The notes beneath the pieces were generated by a model, which saw only the letters and a list, made by a program, of their open reading frames with translations, had not been told where the DNA came from and made no database searches. DNA of 7,600 nt, from positions 1 through 7,600 of the forward strand of contig JALHOX010000228.1 in NCBI GenBank assembly GCA_022842805.1, given 5' to 3'. Below, piece after piece: positions 1-6,152 of the stretch (within the stretch, counting starts at the first letter, position 1; each line of letters begins with the position of its first letter). This stretch comes from Phycisphaerae bacterium (GTDB taxonomy: Bacteria; Planctomycetota; Phycisphaerae; UBA1845; Fen-1342). The translations under genes were made by a program, and so were the position numbers.

Positions 1-274
1 TATCCAGCTCATACCGCCCGTCGCTCGACGTGCTGTTCATGTAGATCATCCGCTCGACGCCGTTGATCTCCTGCTCCAGCGTGGCGGCCACGGTTTCGGC
101 GATGGTCTTCGCATTCGCACCGGGGTAAAGCGCCGCCACACGAACGATCGGCGGCGCGAGATCGGGATACTGTTCGACCGGCAGCCGGAAATAGGCCACA
201 GCGCCAAGCAGAGTGATCAGCACGGAGATCACCGTGGCGAAAACCGGCCGCGCGATGAAAAATCGGCTCAGCAT
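1..274 (-). CDS. RND efflux permease (HAE1 type), N-terminal fragment
   Basis: This is the inner-membrane, proton-driven pump of a tripartite efflux system. It is partial: the 91 visible residues are the N-terminus and the gene continues past the left edge. The reading frame starts with MLSRFFIARPVFATV, the usual short cytoplasmic N-terminus. Transmembrane helix 1 follows at about residues 10-30. The first periplasmic residues then show the family signatures QYPDLAPP (35-42), YPGANAK (50-56) and INGVERMIYM (70-79), as in AcrB and MexB. The ATG at 274-272 lies 12 bases after the adaptor stop codon, with a good ribosome-binding site, so the two genes are co-transcribed and probably translationally coupled. 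The motifs point to a hydrophobe/amphiphile exporter rather than a heavy-metal (CzcA) pump. The substrate cannot be told from this fragment. The family assignment is very secure. Confidence 0.95.
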   Translation of the reverse strand, partial: MLSRFFIARPVFATVISVLITLLGAVAYFRLPVEQYPDLAPPIVRVAALYPGANAKTIAETVAATLEQEINGVERMIYMNSTSSDGRYELD

Positions 275-282
275 GCGCGGGG

Positions 283-288
283 CTCCTT
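283..288 (-). promoter_or_regulatory. Ribosome-binding site of the RND permease gene
   Basis: On the minus strand the sequence reads TAAGGAGCCCCGCGC-ATG. The AAGGAG core overlaps the TAA stop of the upstream adaptor gene and sits 8 bases before the permease ATG. This fixes the permease start and suggests that ribosomes finishing the adaptor reinitiate here. It is the clearest Shine-Dalgarno sequence in the window. Confidence 0.8.
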
Positions 289-1480
289 AGCGGCTCGGCT
301 GCGAATCAACGACAGATTGCGACGCGGCCACGGCTTGCGACGCGGCGACGACCGCGGGCGCGACCATGCTCGGCTTCACCGGCACGCCAGGACGCGCCCG
401 CTGCAGCCCGTTCACGATCACCTTCGCATTCGGCTCCAGTCCGGAGTCGATGACGCGCAACCGCTCAAAGACCGGCCCCACGCTCACATTGCGTCGCTCG
501 ACGACGTTGTTGTCGTTGACGACAAGCAAAAACCGGCCCAACTGATCGGCCTGCACCGCGACATCGGGCACCAGCAACGCCTCGCGCTGCCCGAGAATGG
601 ATTGAATGCGGACGAAGTTTCCGGGCAACAGTGTGCCGTCCTTGTTGTCGAAAACCGCTTCGCAGCGAACCGTGCCCGTGGCGGCGTCGACCCGCGCGTC
701 CGCCTTGTCAAAGGCGCCGACGTGCGGATAGCCGACCTCGTTCGCCAGCCCGCAACGCACTTCCAGGCCGGCCCGCCCGTCTTCATTCGGTCGACGGTTC
801 TGATTGGAACGGCGCAGCTCCAGAACCGTGCGCTCGTCGATGTCATACACCGCAAACACCCGCGCATCGTTGTAGACAGTGGTCAGCAGCGTCGGCTCGG
901 TCGCCCCCACCAGTTGCCCCTCGTCGACCGGCACCATCGTCAAACGACCGGCGATCGGCGAACGCACCTCCGTGAAGCTCAGCTCGAGCTGCGCCGAGGC
1001 CAATCGCGCATCCGCGACGTCGACCATCGCGCCGGCCGCGTCGACCTCGGCCTGCGCCCGATCCAGCTCATCGCGCGAGGCGGCGTTGACCGCGATCGCA
1101 CTCCGCAGCCGCTCCAGCGCCACCTGCGCCACGCGCTGTTGTGCCTTGGCCGCGGCCACTTGCGCCTGCGCCTGACGCACGTCGGCCTCAAACGTCCGCG
1201 AGTCGATCGTGAACAACAGCTCGTCCTTCGCGACGCGCCGCCCGCCCGTCACATGCTTGGTCTTCAAAAACCCTTTCACGCGGGCCCGAATCTCCACCAC
1301 GTCTTCCGCGCGGAGCAGCCCCGTCAATTCCAGCGTCTCAGGGACCGTCCGCGACTGCGGGAGCGCCACCGAAACCTCCGGCGGCGGCGGCGGCTGATAG
1401 GCGTTCTGCGGCGGACGGCAGGCGGCGACGAACAGGGTCAAACCGCCGAGAATCAAAACCATTCGCGACAAGCGACTCAT
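287..1480 (-). CDS. RND efflux periplasmic adaptor lipoprotein (HlyD/AcrA family)
   Basis: This is the membrane-fusion subunit that bridges the RND pump and an outer-membrane channel. It has 397 residues, typical for the family. Residues 1-21 are a lipoprotein signal: R3/R6, a hydrophobic stretch and the lipobox V-A-A-C, with Cys21 as the likely lipidated residue. A Pro-rich linker (30-34) follows. The first lipoyl half is at about 61-95 (VEIRARVKGFL, then LLFTIDSRTFEADV). An Ala/Gln-rich alpha-helical hairpin spans about 96-166, and the second lipoyl half about 168-200 (EVRSPIAGRL, then DEGQLV). Beta-barrel and membrane-proximal domains fill about 200-370. The last 20 or so residues are an Ala/Ser/Gln/Val-rich tail with repeated A-S-Q. 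A GGAG at 1491-1494 lies about 10 bases before the ATG. The permease gene follows after 12 bases. No outer-membrane factor is visible; it may lie beyond the left edge or elsewhere. Confidence 0.95.
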   Translation of the reverse strand: MSRLSRMVLILGGLTLFVAACRPPQNAYQPPPPPEVSVALPQSRTVPETLELTGLLRAEDVVEIRARVKGFLKTKHVTGGRRVAKDELLFTIDSRTFEADVRQAQAQVAAAKAQQRVAQVALERLRSAIAVNAASRDELDRAQAEVDAAGAMVDVADARLASAQLELSFTEVRSPIAGRLTMVPVDEGQLVGATEPTLLTTVYNDARVFAVYDIDERTVLELRRSNQNRRPNEDGRAGLEVRCGLANEVGYPHVGAFDKADARVDAATGTVRCEAVFDNKDGTLLPGNFVRIQSILGQREALLVPDVAVQADQLGRFLLVVNDNNVVERRNVSVGPVFERLRVIDSGLEPNAKVIVNGLQRARPGVPVKPSMVAPAVVAASQAVAASQSVVDSQPSR

Positions 1481-1601
1481 CGGGAATCTGCTCCGGGCGA
1501 CACGCGCGGCATTGGACGACCAGCCGCAGCGAAGGGTGAAATCGGTTTAGTCAGGGAAGGATCATCACCCGCGTTTGGATTCCGCGAAAGGCGGCGGCGC
1601 T

Positions 1602-2399
1602 TCAGCCGACCAGATTTCGACGCGGAACTTCAAAGATTGAATTTTCAACCGCCACAATAATCCGCCGCTCCGGCGCGGGCCGCACGCGGTGCATCCCCGT
1701 GAATTCACCGAATGCGGGAAGGACGGCGACCTGTCGCTCAAAGACGAAGCAAGGGAATCGGGCACAGCCGCCCGAGTCGCTGAAGATCGCGCAGGGATGG
1801 AGGTGGCCGCAGAGCACGCCCGCCGAGGTTGCCGGCGCAAATCGCTCCGCACCCGCGCCGCCAAACCGAGCGCCGGCGAAACCGGGGGACGCGCCGTCCG
1901 CACAGCCCCCTTCTCCCTCGATCGCCATAATCTGCGAATCGCCGCACGGCTCTTCGATCTCCTCCGGCGGCTCATGCAGCAGACGAAATGGGCCGATCGA
2001 CCGCTCCGCGAAGCACTCGATTCGCAGATCCGTCGGCGGATCGCCGGCGGAGCGATCGTGATTGCCGCGGATCAGCATCATGCTCACCGACGAAAATCGC
2101 TCGCGAAACGCCAGAAGTTCGCCGAGCACCTCGGGCGTACACCCGGCCCGCGCGTGCCAGAAATCGCCCAGAACCACCAGCCGCCGCGCCTCGGTCTCGC
2201 GCAAGGCGCGCTCCAGCCGCGCGATCGTCGCCGCCCCGCTCGCCGCCGGCACCGGAATCCCGGCGCTGCGAAACGCGGCGTCCTTGCCGAAGTGTGGGTC
2301 GGCGATGAAGAGCGTGCGCTCGCGCGGCCACCAGAGCCCGCGGTCGGCCCGGGGATGCAGTGCTTCCGAGTGCCACTCAACGACAACCATGCCGCACAT
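1602..2399 (-). CDS. pdeM: PdeM-type metallophosphoesterase
   Basis: This is a calcineurin-like metal-dependent phosphoesterase of the COG1407/PdeM family. Members are often annotated as ligase-associated DNA-damage-response endonucleases. Numbered from the ATG at 2399 (265 residues), the metal and catalytic motifs are complete: D34-P-H36-F-G-K, G-D79-F-W-H, G-N113-H114-D, H142-E-P and G-H199-L-H201-P. After them come the family-specific segments FPCFVFE and LPAFGEFTG near the C-terminus. An in-frame GTG at 2471 would add 24 Arg/Ala/Gly-rich residues resembling translated non-coding DNA, so I prefer 2399; an ATG at 2390 is also possible. Neither has a clear ribosome-binding site. The stretch between H142 and H199 is longer than I expect for the family, with a Gly/Ala-rich segment. 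No ligase, Lhr helicase or exonuclease gene lies beside it, so the DNA-repair role is inferred from family only. Confidence 0.88.
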   Translation of the reverse strand: MCGMVVVEWHSEALHPRADRGLWWPRERTLFIADPHFGKDAAFRSAGIPVPAASGAATIARLERALRETEARRLVVLGDFWHARAGCTPEVLGELLAFRERFSSVSMMLIRGNHDRSAGDPPTDLRIECFAERSIGPFRLLHEPPEEIEEPCGDSQIMAIEGEGGCADGASPGFAGARFGGAGAERFAPATSAGVLCGHLHPCAIFSDSGGCARFPCFVFERQVAVLPAFGEFTGMHRVRPAPERRIIVAVENSIFEVPRRNLVG

Positions 2400-2466
2400 C
2401 GTAGTCGCGCAACGGGCCCGTTCGCGGCGCCTCCGAACAACCGCGACACCGCCGCCCCGCCGCGCC

Positions 2467-2494
2467 TTCACCCCGTAGCCCCTGCCGCTATCCT
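2467..2494 (+). promoter_or_regulatory. Candidate promoter of queF, possibly leaderless
   Basis: TTCACC at 2467-2472 (4 of 6 matches to the -35 consensus), a 16-base spacer and TATCCT at 2489-2494 (4 of 6 matches to the -10) lie just before queF. Transcription would begin around 2500-2504, at or within a few bases of the ATG at 2504. There is no Shine-Dalgarno sequence before that ATG, which fits a leaderless message. The match is modest and the region is GC-rich, so this is a suggestion only. Confidence 0.25.
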
Positions 2495-2503
2495 CTACCC
2501 ATC

Positions 2504-2893
2504 ATGAACCGCCCCAGCGTCATTCCGCCCGCTCCCGATGCGTCGCTGCTCGTCACCTTCGACAATCCCGCCCCGCAGCGCGACTACATCATCGAACATG
2601 TGCAGCCCGAGTTCACCAGCCTGTGCCCCGTCACCGGCCAGCCCGACTTCGGCACGATCACCATCCGCTACACGCCCGACCGCATCTGCGTCGAGCTCAA
2701 GAGCCTGAAGATCTACTTCCAGGCCTTCCGCAATCAGGGCATCTTCTACGAAGCGGTCACTAACCGCATCTGCGACGACCTCGTCAAACTGCTCGCGCCG
2801 CGCTGGCTGCAAGTCGAATCCGCCTGGACCCCGCGCGGCGGCATGCACTCCACCATCACCGTCGAGCATCCCTCGCCGACGCGCCCCACGTGA
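2504..2893 (+). CDS. queF: NADPH-dependent 7-cyano-7-deazaguanine reductase (preQ1 synthase)
   Basis: QueF reduces the nitrile preQ0 to the amine preQ1 with two NADPH, in the cytoplasmic pathway to queuosine in tRNA. At 129 residues it is the short, single-domain (type I, YkvM-like) form. The catalytic Cys41 lies in FTSLCPVTGQPD and the proton-donor Asp48 follows at the family spacing. The NADPH-binding signature E-L-K-S-L-K is at 64-69, the substrate-binding Glu is E83, and the conserved TPRGG is at 109-113. The residue before E83 is Tyr82, where the Bacillus subtilis enzyme has His. The protein ends soon after TVEH, lacking the longer C-terminal tail of the B. subtilis protein. The start is the ATG at 2504. 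The stop overlaps the next gene's GTG by 4 bases. No other queuosine gene is in the window. Confidence 0.96.
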   Translation: MNRPSVIPPAPDASLLVTFDNPAPQRDYIIEHVQPEFTSLCPVTGQPDFGTITIRYTPDRICVELKSLKIYFQAFRNQGIFYEAVTNRICDDLVKLLAPRWLQVESAWTPRGGMHSTITVEHPSPTRPT

Positions 2894-3627
2894 CCCACCT
2901 CGAAGGCCGCCAGAGCGTGCTCGCGGCGCTGCAGGCGCGGCTCCGTCGGTTTCAGGTCGTGCTGCTGCGACAAGGGCTGCATCAGGAGCAGGTGCAGGAC
3001 ATCCTCGACGCAGCCGCCGCGAACAACACCCCGATCCGCTGGGCCGCCCGCGAAGAACTCGACGCTCTCACGCACGGCGCGACACACGGCGGCGTGGTGG
3101 CGATCTGCTCCCCGCGGCCGCTGACGACCGTCGAGCACCTGTTCGAGCTAGTCGACCGCGCGACCCGTCCGCCGCTGATTCTGCTGCTCGAAGGCGTCGA
3201 CGACGCCCGCAACCTCGGCTTCACGCTGCGCAGCGCCGAAGCCTTTGGCGCGAGCGCGGTGCTGATCAAAAAACACCTCTGGGATTTCGACGAAGTCGAG
3301 ATCTCGCGGCCGGCGTCGGGCGCGTTCGAGCGCCTCCCGCTGGTGCAGATCGAAGATGTCGCACCCTTGCGCGAGTTGCAGAAGCGCGGCACGCGAATCT
3401 TCGGCGCGATCGCCAACGCACGCCGCGCCGTCTATGACGCCCCGCTGGCGGAGGCGTGCATCCTCGTGGTCGGCGGCGAAAAACGCGGCATCAGCGGCGC
3501 GGTGCGCGATCTGTGCGATCAGCTGATCACCATCCCCACCGTCGCCGGAGCGTCCTCATTGCCCCTGGCGCATGCAGCGGCTCTCTTGTTGGGAGAGGCC
3601 GCTCGCCAACGCCGACCGAATTCGTAG
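2890..3627 (+). CDS. SpoU/TrmH-family RNA 2'-O-ribose methyltransferase (RlmB-like)
   Basis: This is an S-adenosylmethionine-dependent SPOUT enzyme that should methylate a ribose 2'-OH in rRNA or tRNA. It has 245 residues, close to RlmB. Residues 1-85 or so form the substrate-binding domain, opening with LEGRQSVLAAL and including HGGVVA. The trefoil-knot catalytic domain follows. Motif 1 is EGVDDARNLGFTLRSAEAFG (N108, catalytic R114). Motif 2 is VVGGEKRG (E197). Motif 3 is IPTVAGASSLPLAHAAALLL (S223). Motif 3 normally reads S-L-N; here it is S-L-P (P225). The GTG start at 2890 forms GTGA with the queF stop, with no ribosome-binding site, so translation probably couples to queF. RlmB (23S rRNA Gm2251) is the closest match in architecture, but the target nucleotide cannot be decided from sequence, so I give no symbol. 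Confidence 0.9.
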   Translation: MTHLEGRQSVLAALQARLRRFQVVLLRQGLHQEQVQDILDAAAANNTPIRWAAREELDALTHGATHGGVVAICSPRPLTTVEHLFELVDRATRPPLILLLEGVDDARNLGFTLRSAEAFGASAVLIKKHLWDFDEVEISRPASGAFERLPLVQIEDVAPLRELQKRGTRIFGAIANARRAVYDAPLAEACILVVGGEKRGISGAVRDLCDQLITIPTVAGASSLPLAHAAALLLGEAARQRRPNS

Positions 3628-3687
3628 AGCAAAGCGCCCGCCGTTTTCACCGGTCTTCAACACCCGCAACTTTTCCATCAAAACAAC

Positions 3688-3712
3688 GAGAGCAAGGCAT
3701 TGCCTTGCTCTC
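3688..3712. terminator. Symmetric hairpin, likely shared bidirectional terminator
   Basis: An 11-bp perfect stem (GAGAGCAAGGC with GCCTTGCTCTC) closes on a 3-base ATT loop. It sits between the convergent ends of the methyltransferase gene (stop at 3627) and the cytochrome gene (stop at 3749). On the minus strand the stem is followed by GTTGTTTTGATGG, a moderately T-rich run, so termination of the cytochrome message is better supported. On the plus strand only TCTTCG follows. The spacing and perfect symmetry make a shared terminator the simplest reading. Confidence 0.7.
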
Positions 3713-3748
3713 TTCGATCGCGAGAAGTTACTCAGCGAAGCGGACGGT

Positions 3749-6004
3749 TCAACCGCCCGTCAGCAGCGCCACGAACGCCGCAATGTCGCCGACCGTCACA
3801 AACCCGTCGCTGTTGGTGTCAGCGTTGGAGATCAGGCAGTCGGGATACTGCGTCGCATAGCCCGGCGCGTCCGTCAGCGCCAGCACAAACGCGGCGATGT
3901 CGCCCACGGTCACGAAGCCGTCGCAATTGCAATCGCCCACCAGCGTCGACGGCAGATTCAACGTCACAAACTCCATCTGCTCCGGCGTGGCCTTGTCGTT
4001 GTTGTTCCACAGGTTGTAGGCGAATTCGCCCGGCCCGCCCGGCGAGCTCTCGTCGCGCAGGAACTCCATGTACTCCTTCGAGAGCGTCTGGTGGAACAGC
4101 CGCACTTCGGCCCGCGTGGCCCCATCCGGAATGTTGTAGAACGTGTCATCCCAGTTCTGCCCGTCGGCGTAGGTCGCGCCCACCGGGGCCGCACCGACCG
4201 AGGCGTAGGCCGCGTTGCTGAAGCCCAGCGGCGGAATGCGGTTGTCCTTCAGCCAGCGGTTGTTCAGTGCCAGGAAATTCGGCGTGTTGGCAGGCAGGCC
4301 GACGAGCGGGGCCAGGTTTTCGTCGATGACCGGCTTGCCTTCGTAAACCTTCGCCTCGCTGTCGAGGGTGAGCACCGCGTTGGCCGGGTTGTACGCGGCC
4401 GACTCGCTAATCAGCTGGTTCGAAGCGTCAAAGTACTTCACATTGAGCCACATGCGTCGGCCTTCCGGATAGCCGGTCGGCAGCTTGTGACCCGTGTTGT
4501 TCGTGATGCGAACCTTCAGCTGGCCCTGCGGCACGGTGTCGACGTCCATCTCCGCCGCGTTCTGCAGCATATAGCGGGCGCGGTTGATGCCGTCCTGAAT
4601 CCAAAGCGAGCCAAACTCGACGAATTCGCCCGGATTCACTTCGAAGATCGGCTCCACCACCGTCGGGTCGACCTGATCCAGAACGCTCAACATCCAGACC
4701 GCGCTGCCGCTCATATCGTGCAGCGGCTGATCCTGACGCACCGGCGAGGCGCCGAAGCCACAGCCCTTGCCCGTCACGTCGCGCATGTGGCAATCCTGGC
4801 AGCTCGCCACGTATTGGCGATTGCCGCCGAATTGCGGAGCGAAGACGCCCTGCGGCGTGTTGTAAGCGCTGAAGAACCATTCGCTGTAGGTGCGCTGCTC
4901 CGACATCATGTGTCCGGAGTTGGGCGTGCTCGTGGGCTGATTAAACGTGTTGGGAGTGCCCACGCCGTTGACCATGTCAAACGCCGGGTTGCTCACGTTG
5001 TGGCAAGTGCCGCACAGCGCCGATTCCTGGTGATACGGCGAGACGATGACCGTGTGCCCGGCGATCGGCACTGGGAACGGACCGCGGCGCGCGATATCGG
5101 TGTCGTTCGGGTCGATGACCATCATCGCGTTGCCGAAGTCGCTCGGCAGATTGCCGCCGATGTCGGTGATGATCTGCACGTCTTCAATCGGGCTGACGCC
5201 GGCCTCATAGACCGGATCGACCAAACGGTGGCAAAGCTCGCAGCTCACGCCGTGCATGTCGGCGGTGAGAATGGCGCGGCCGTCCGAGGGGGAAGAGCGT
5301 CCCTGCAGCCACCCGGTCGGAATGTGGCACTTCAGGCAAGTCTCGCCCGAGCCGGGCGCGACCTTGTCATTGATCTCAAGCGCGGCCTTGAAGATCGGAT
5401 CGATCGACGAATAGGCCATCATGCTGCCGCGCCAGTGTTCATAGGGCGCGACCGCGGGGTCGTAGTAGGCATGGCACGCGGTGCAACCGACCGGATCTTC
5501 GATCGGCGTCAGGCCCACGAGTTCGCCGCTGCCGGCGCGGGCAAAGCCGATCGGCTGAGTGCCGGGCAACTCAAAATCGCGGTCGGTCGTCGGGACGAGT
5601 GCGCCGCTGCCGCTATAGCTGATCGAGAGCGCTGGCGTCGTCGCTTGTGCCGAGTTCGCGAGGAAGTCGGTCGCAATGACGCGGAAGCGCAGCTGTGTCG
5701 TCGGAATGTTCTTCACCCACCAGTCGAGCGTCGACACGCCGAAGCCGTTCACCAGGATCGGCCGCCACGTCGCACCGTTGTCGAACGACGCCAGCACGTC
5801 CAGCCGGCCGATGTCGTTGCCGGGCGGCCCGGTGACGCTGGCCGTCCACGAAAGCGTGATCTGCGACCCGCTCGTGAGCGCCTCGCCGCCGAGTGGATAG
5901 TTGAACGAAACGCTGACGGGGTTTACGCCCGCGGTGGCAACCGCGGCGAAAAAGGAGGCGGCCAGACAGACGCCGATCGGGAGTGTGCTCCGAGAGCGGT
6001 TCAT
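3749..6004 (-). CDS. Secreted pentaheme c-type cytochrome with C-terminal dockerin-like module
   Basis: This 751-residue exported protein probably carries electrons outside the cytoplasm; partner and reaction are unknown. Residues 1-25 are a Sec signal peptide (R3/R5, hydrophobic core, cut likely after AVATA). About 28-130 is an Ig/FN3-like beta domain. Five CxxCH heme sites follow: C174-H178 (CTACH), C223-H227 (CLKCH), C255-H259 (CELCH), C331-H335 (CGTCH) and C402-H406 (CQDCH). Many extra His residues (for example H190, H317, H325, H365) could be distal ligands. HWRGSMM and NNTGHKLPTGYPEGRR (502-517) resemble segments common in environmental multiheme cytochromes. Residues 690-751 hold two calcium-binding loops. 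The ATG at 6004 is chosen because GAGGG lies 5 bases upstream and the signal peptide begins here; the frame is open to 6355, but that 117-residue stretch looks non-coding. The gene is monocistronic and convergent with the methyltransferase gene. Confidence 0.92.
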   Translation of the reverse strand: MNRSRSTLPIGVCLAASFFAAVATAGVNPVSVSFNYPLGGEALTSGSQITLSWTASVTGPPGNDIGRLDVLASFDNGATWRPILVNGFGVSTLDWWVKNIPTTQLRFRVIATDFLANSAQATTPALSISYSGSGALVPTTDRDFELPGTQPIGFARAGSGELVGLTPIEDPVGCTACHAYYDPAVAPYEHWRGSMMAYSSIDPIFKAALEINDKVAPGSGETCLKCHIPTGWLQGRSSPSDGRAILTADMHGVSCELCHRLVDPVYEAGVSPIEDVQIITDIGGNLPSDFGNAMMVIDPNDTDIARRGPFPVPIAGHTVIVSPYHQESALCGTCHNVSNPAFDMVNGVGTPNTFNQPTSTPNSGHMMSEQRTYSEWFFSAYNTPQGVFAPQFGGNRQYVASCQDCHMRDVTGKGCGFGASPVRQDQPLHDMSGSAVWMLSVLDQVDPTVVEPIFEVNPGEFVEFGSLWIQDGINRARYMLQNAAEMDVDTVPQGQLKVRITNNTGHKLPTGYPEGRRMWLNVKYFDASNQLISESAAYNPANAVLTLDSEAKVYEGKPVIDENLAPLVGLPANTPNFLALNNRWLKDNRIPPLGFSNAAYASVGAAPVGATYADGQNWDDTFYNIPDGATRAEVRLFHQTLSKEYMEFLRDESSPGGPGEFAYNLWNNNDKATPEQMEFVTLNLPSTLVGDCNCDGFVTVGDIAAFVLALTDAPGYATQYPDCLISNADTNSDGFVTVGDIAAFVALLTGG
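3770..3934 (-). repeat. Tandem dockerin-like calcium loops at the cytochrome C-terminus
   Basis: Two copies of a loop-helix unit end the cytochrome. Unit 1 starts at D691 (DCNCDGFVTVGDIAAFV, 3884-3934) and unit 2 at D729 (DTNSDGFVTVGDIAAFV, 3770-3820). Each has acidic or Asn residues at loop positions 1, 3, 5 and 12, the type I dockerin/EF-hand calcium pattern. The last 13 residues of the two units are identical. In this phylum such modules occur on many exported proteins and their role is not settled. Attachment to a cohesin-like scaffold, or a sorting or stability function, are possibilities rather than conclusions. Confidence 0.85.
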
Positions 6005-6009
6005 ACGTT

Positions 6010-6014
6010 CCCTC
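6010..6014 (-). promoter_or_regulatory. Ribosome-binding site of the cytochrome gene
   Basis: The minus strand reads GAGGGAACGT-ATG, so GAGGG lies 5 bases before the ATG at 6004-6002. It supports this start over upstream in-frame codons, in agreement with the signal peptide that begins there. Confidence 0.7.
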
Positions 6015-6105
6015 GACAGGTTCGTGGTGTTATCGAATTCGATCCGGTGTTGATCCGGCAGGTCAACACAGCCGCGCAGCGAAAGCCGCGGCCAGCGCTC
6101 TTGTG

Positions 6106-6134
6106 ATATTAGCGTTGTAAAACTGCCGGTCCAA
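6106..6134 (-). promoter_or_regulatory. Sigma70-like promoter of the cytochrome gene
   Basis: On the minus strand TTGGAC (6134-6129) is followed by exactly 17 bases and then TAATAT (6111-6106). The -10 matches the consensus at 5 of 6 positions and the -35 at 3 to 4. In otherwise GC-rich DNA this is the best promoter match I noticed. The start of transcription would be near 6099, giving a 5' leader of roughly 95 bases before the cytochrome ATG. Confidence 0.5.
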
Positions 6135-6140
6135 ACAGAT

Positions 6141-6152
6141 CCGCGATCGCGG
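6141..6152. repeat. 12-bp perfect palindrome beside the cytochrome promoter
   Basis: CCGCGATCGCGG is a perfect 12-base palindrome that ends 6 bases upstream of the candidate -35 box. Its position would suit an activator or repressor site. A palindrome of this length is expected about twice by chance in a window of this size, so the call rests on location only. Confidence 0.25.

Noticed and set aside
1379..1393. CGG triplet run near the adaptor N-terminus
   Set aside because: It simply encodes the Pro-rich linker after the lipobox, common in lipoprotein adaptors of GC-rich genomes.
317..1660. 447-codon open frame on the plus strand, antisense to the adaptor
   Set aside because: It is Arg/His-rich with no family features, and lies opposite a clear HlyD-type adaptor.
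2411..2422. AACGGGCCCGTT perfect palindrome in the pdeM-queF divergent gap
   Set aside because: It could be an operator, but 12-base palindromes are expected about twice by chance in this window, and no promoter element lies beside it.
2400..2471. GTG-initiated N-terminal extension of PdeM
   Set aside because: The added 24 residues are Arg/Gly/Ala-rich and precede the point where the conserved family sequence begins.
2400..2503. preQ1 riboswitch upstream of queF
   Set aside because: The 104-base gap is very GC-rich. I see neither the small A-rich-tailed pseudoknot pattern nor enough leader after the only candidate promoter.
3749..3937. Cellulosome membership of the cytochrome
   Set aside because: The dockerin-like pair alone is not evidence: no cohesin, scaffoldin or glycoside hydrolase is present in the window, and such tails are widespread on unrelated planctomycete proteins.
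3572..6106. 844-codon open frame on the plus strand, antisense to the cytochrome gene
   Set aside because: The translation is dominated by Arg, Ala, His and Val with no recognisable domain, and it mirrors the codon pattern of the well-supported minus-strand cytochrome. It is a GC-bias shadow.
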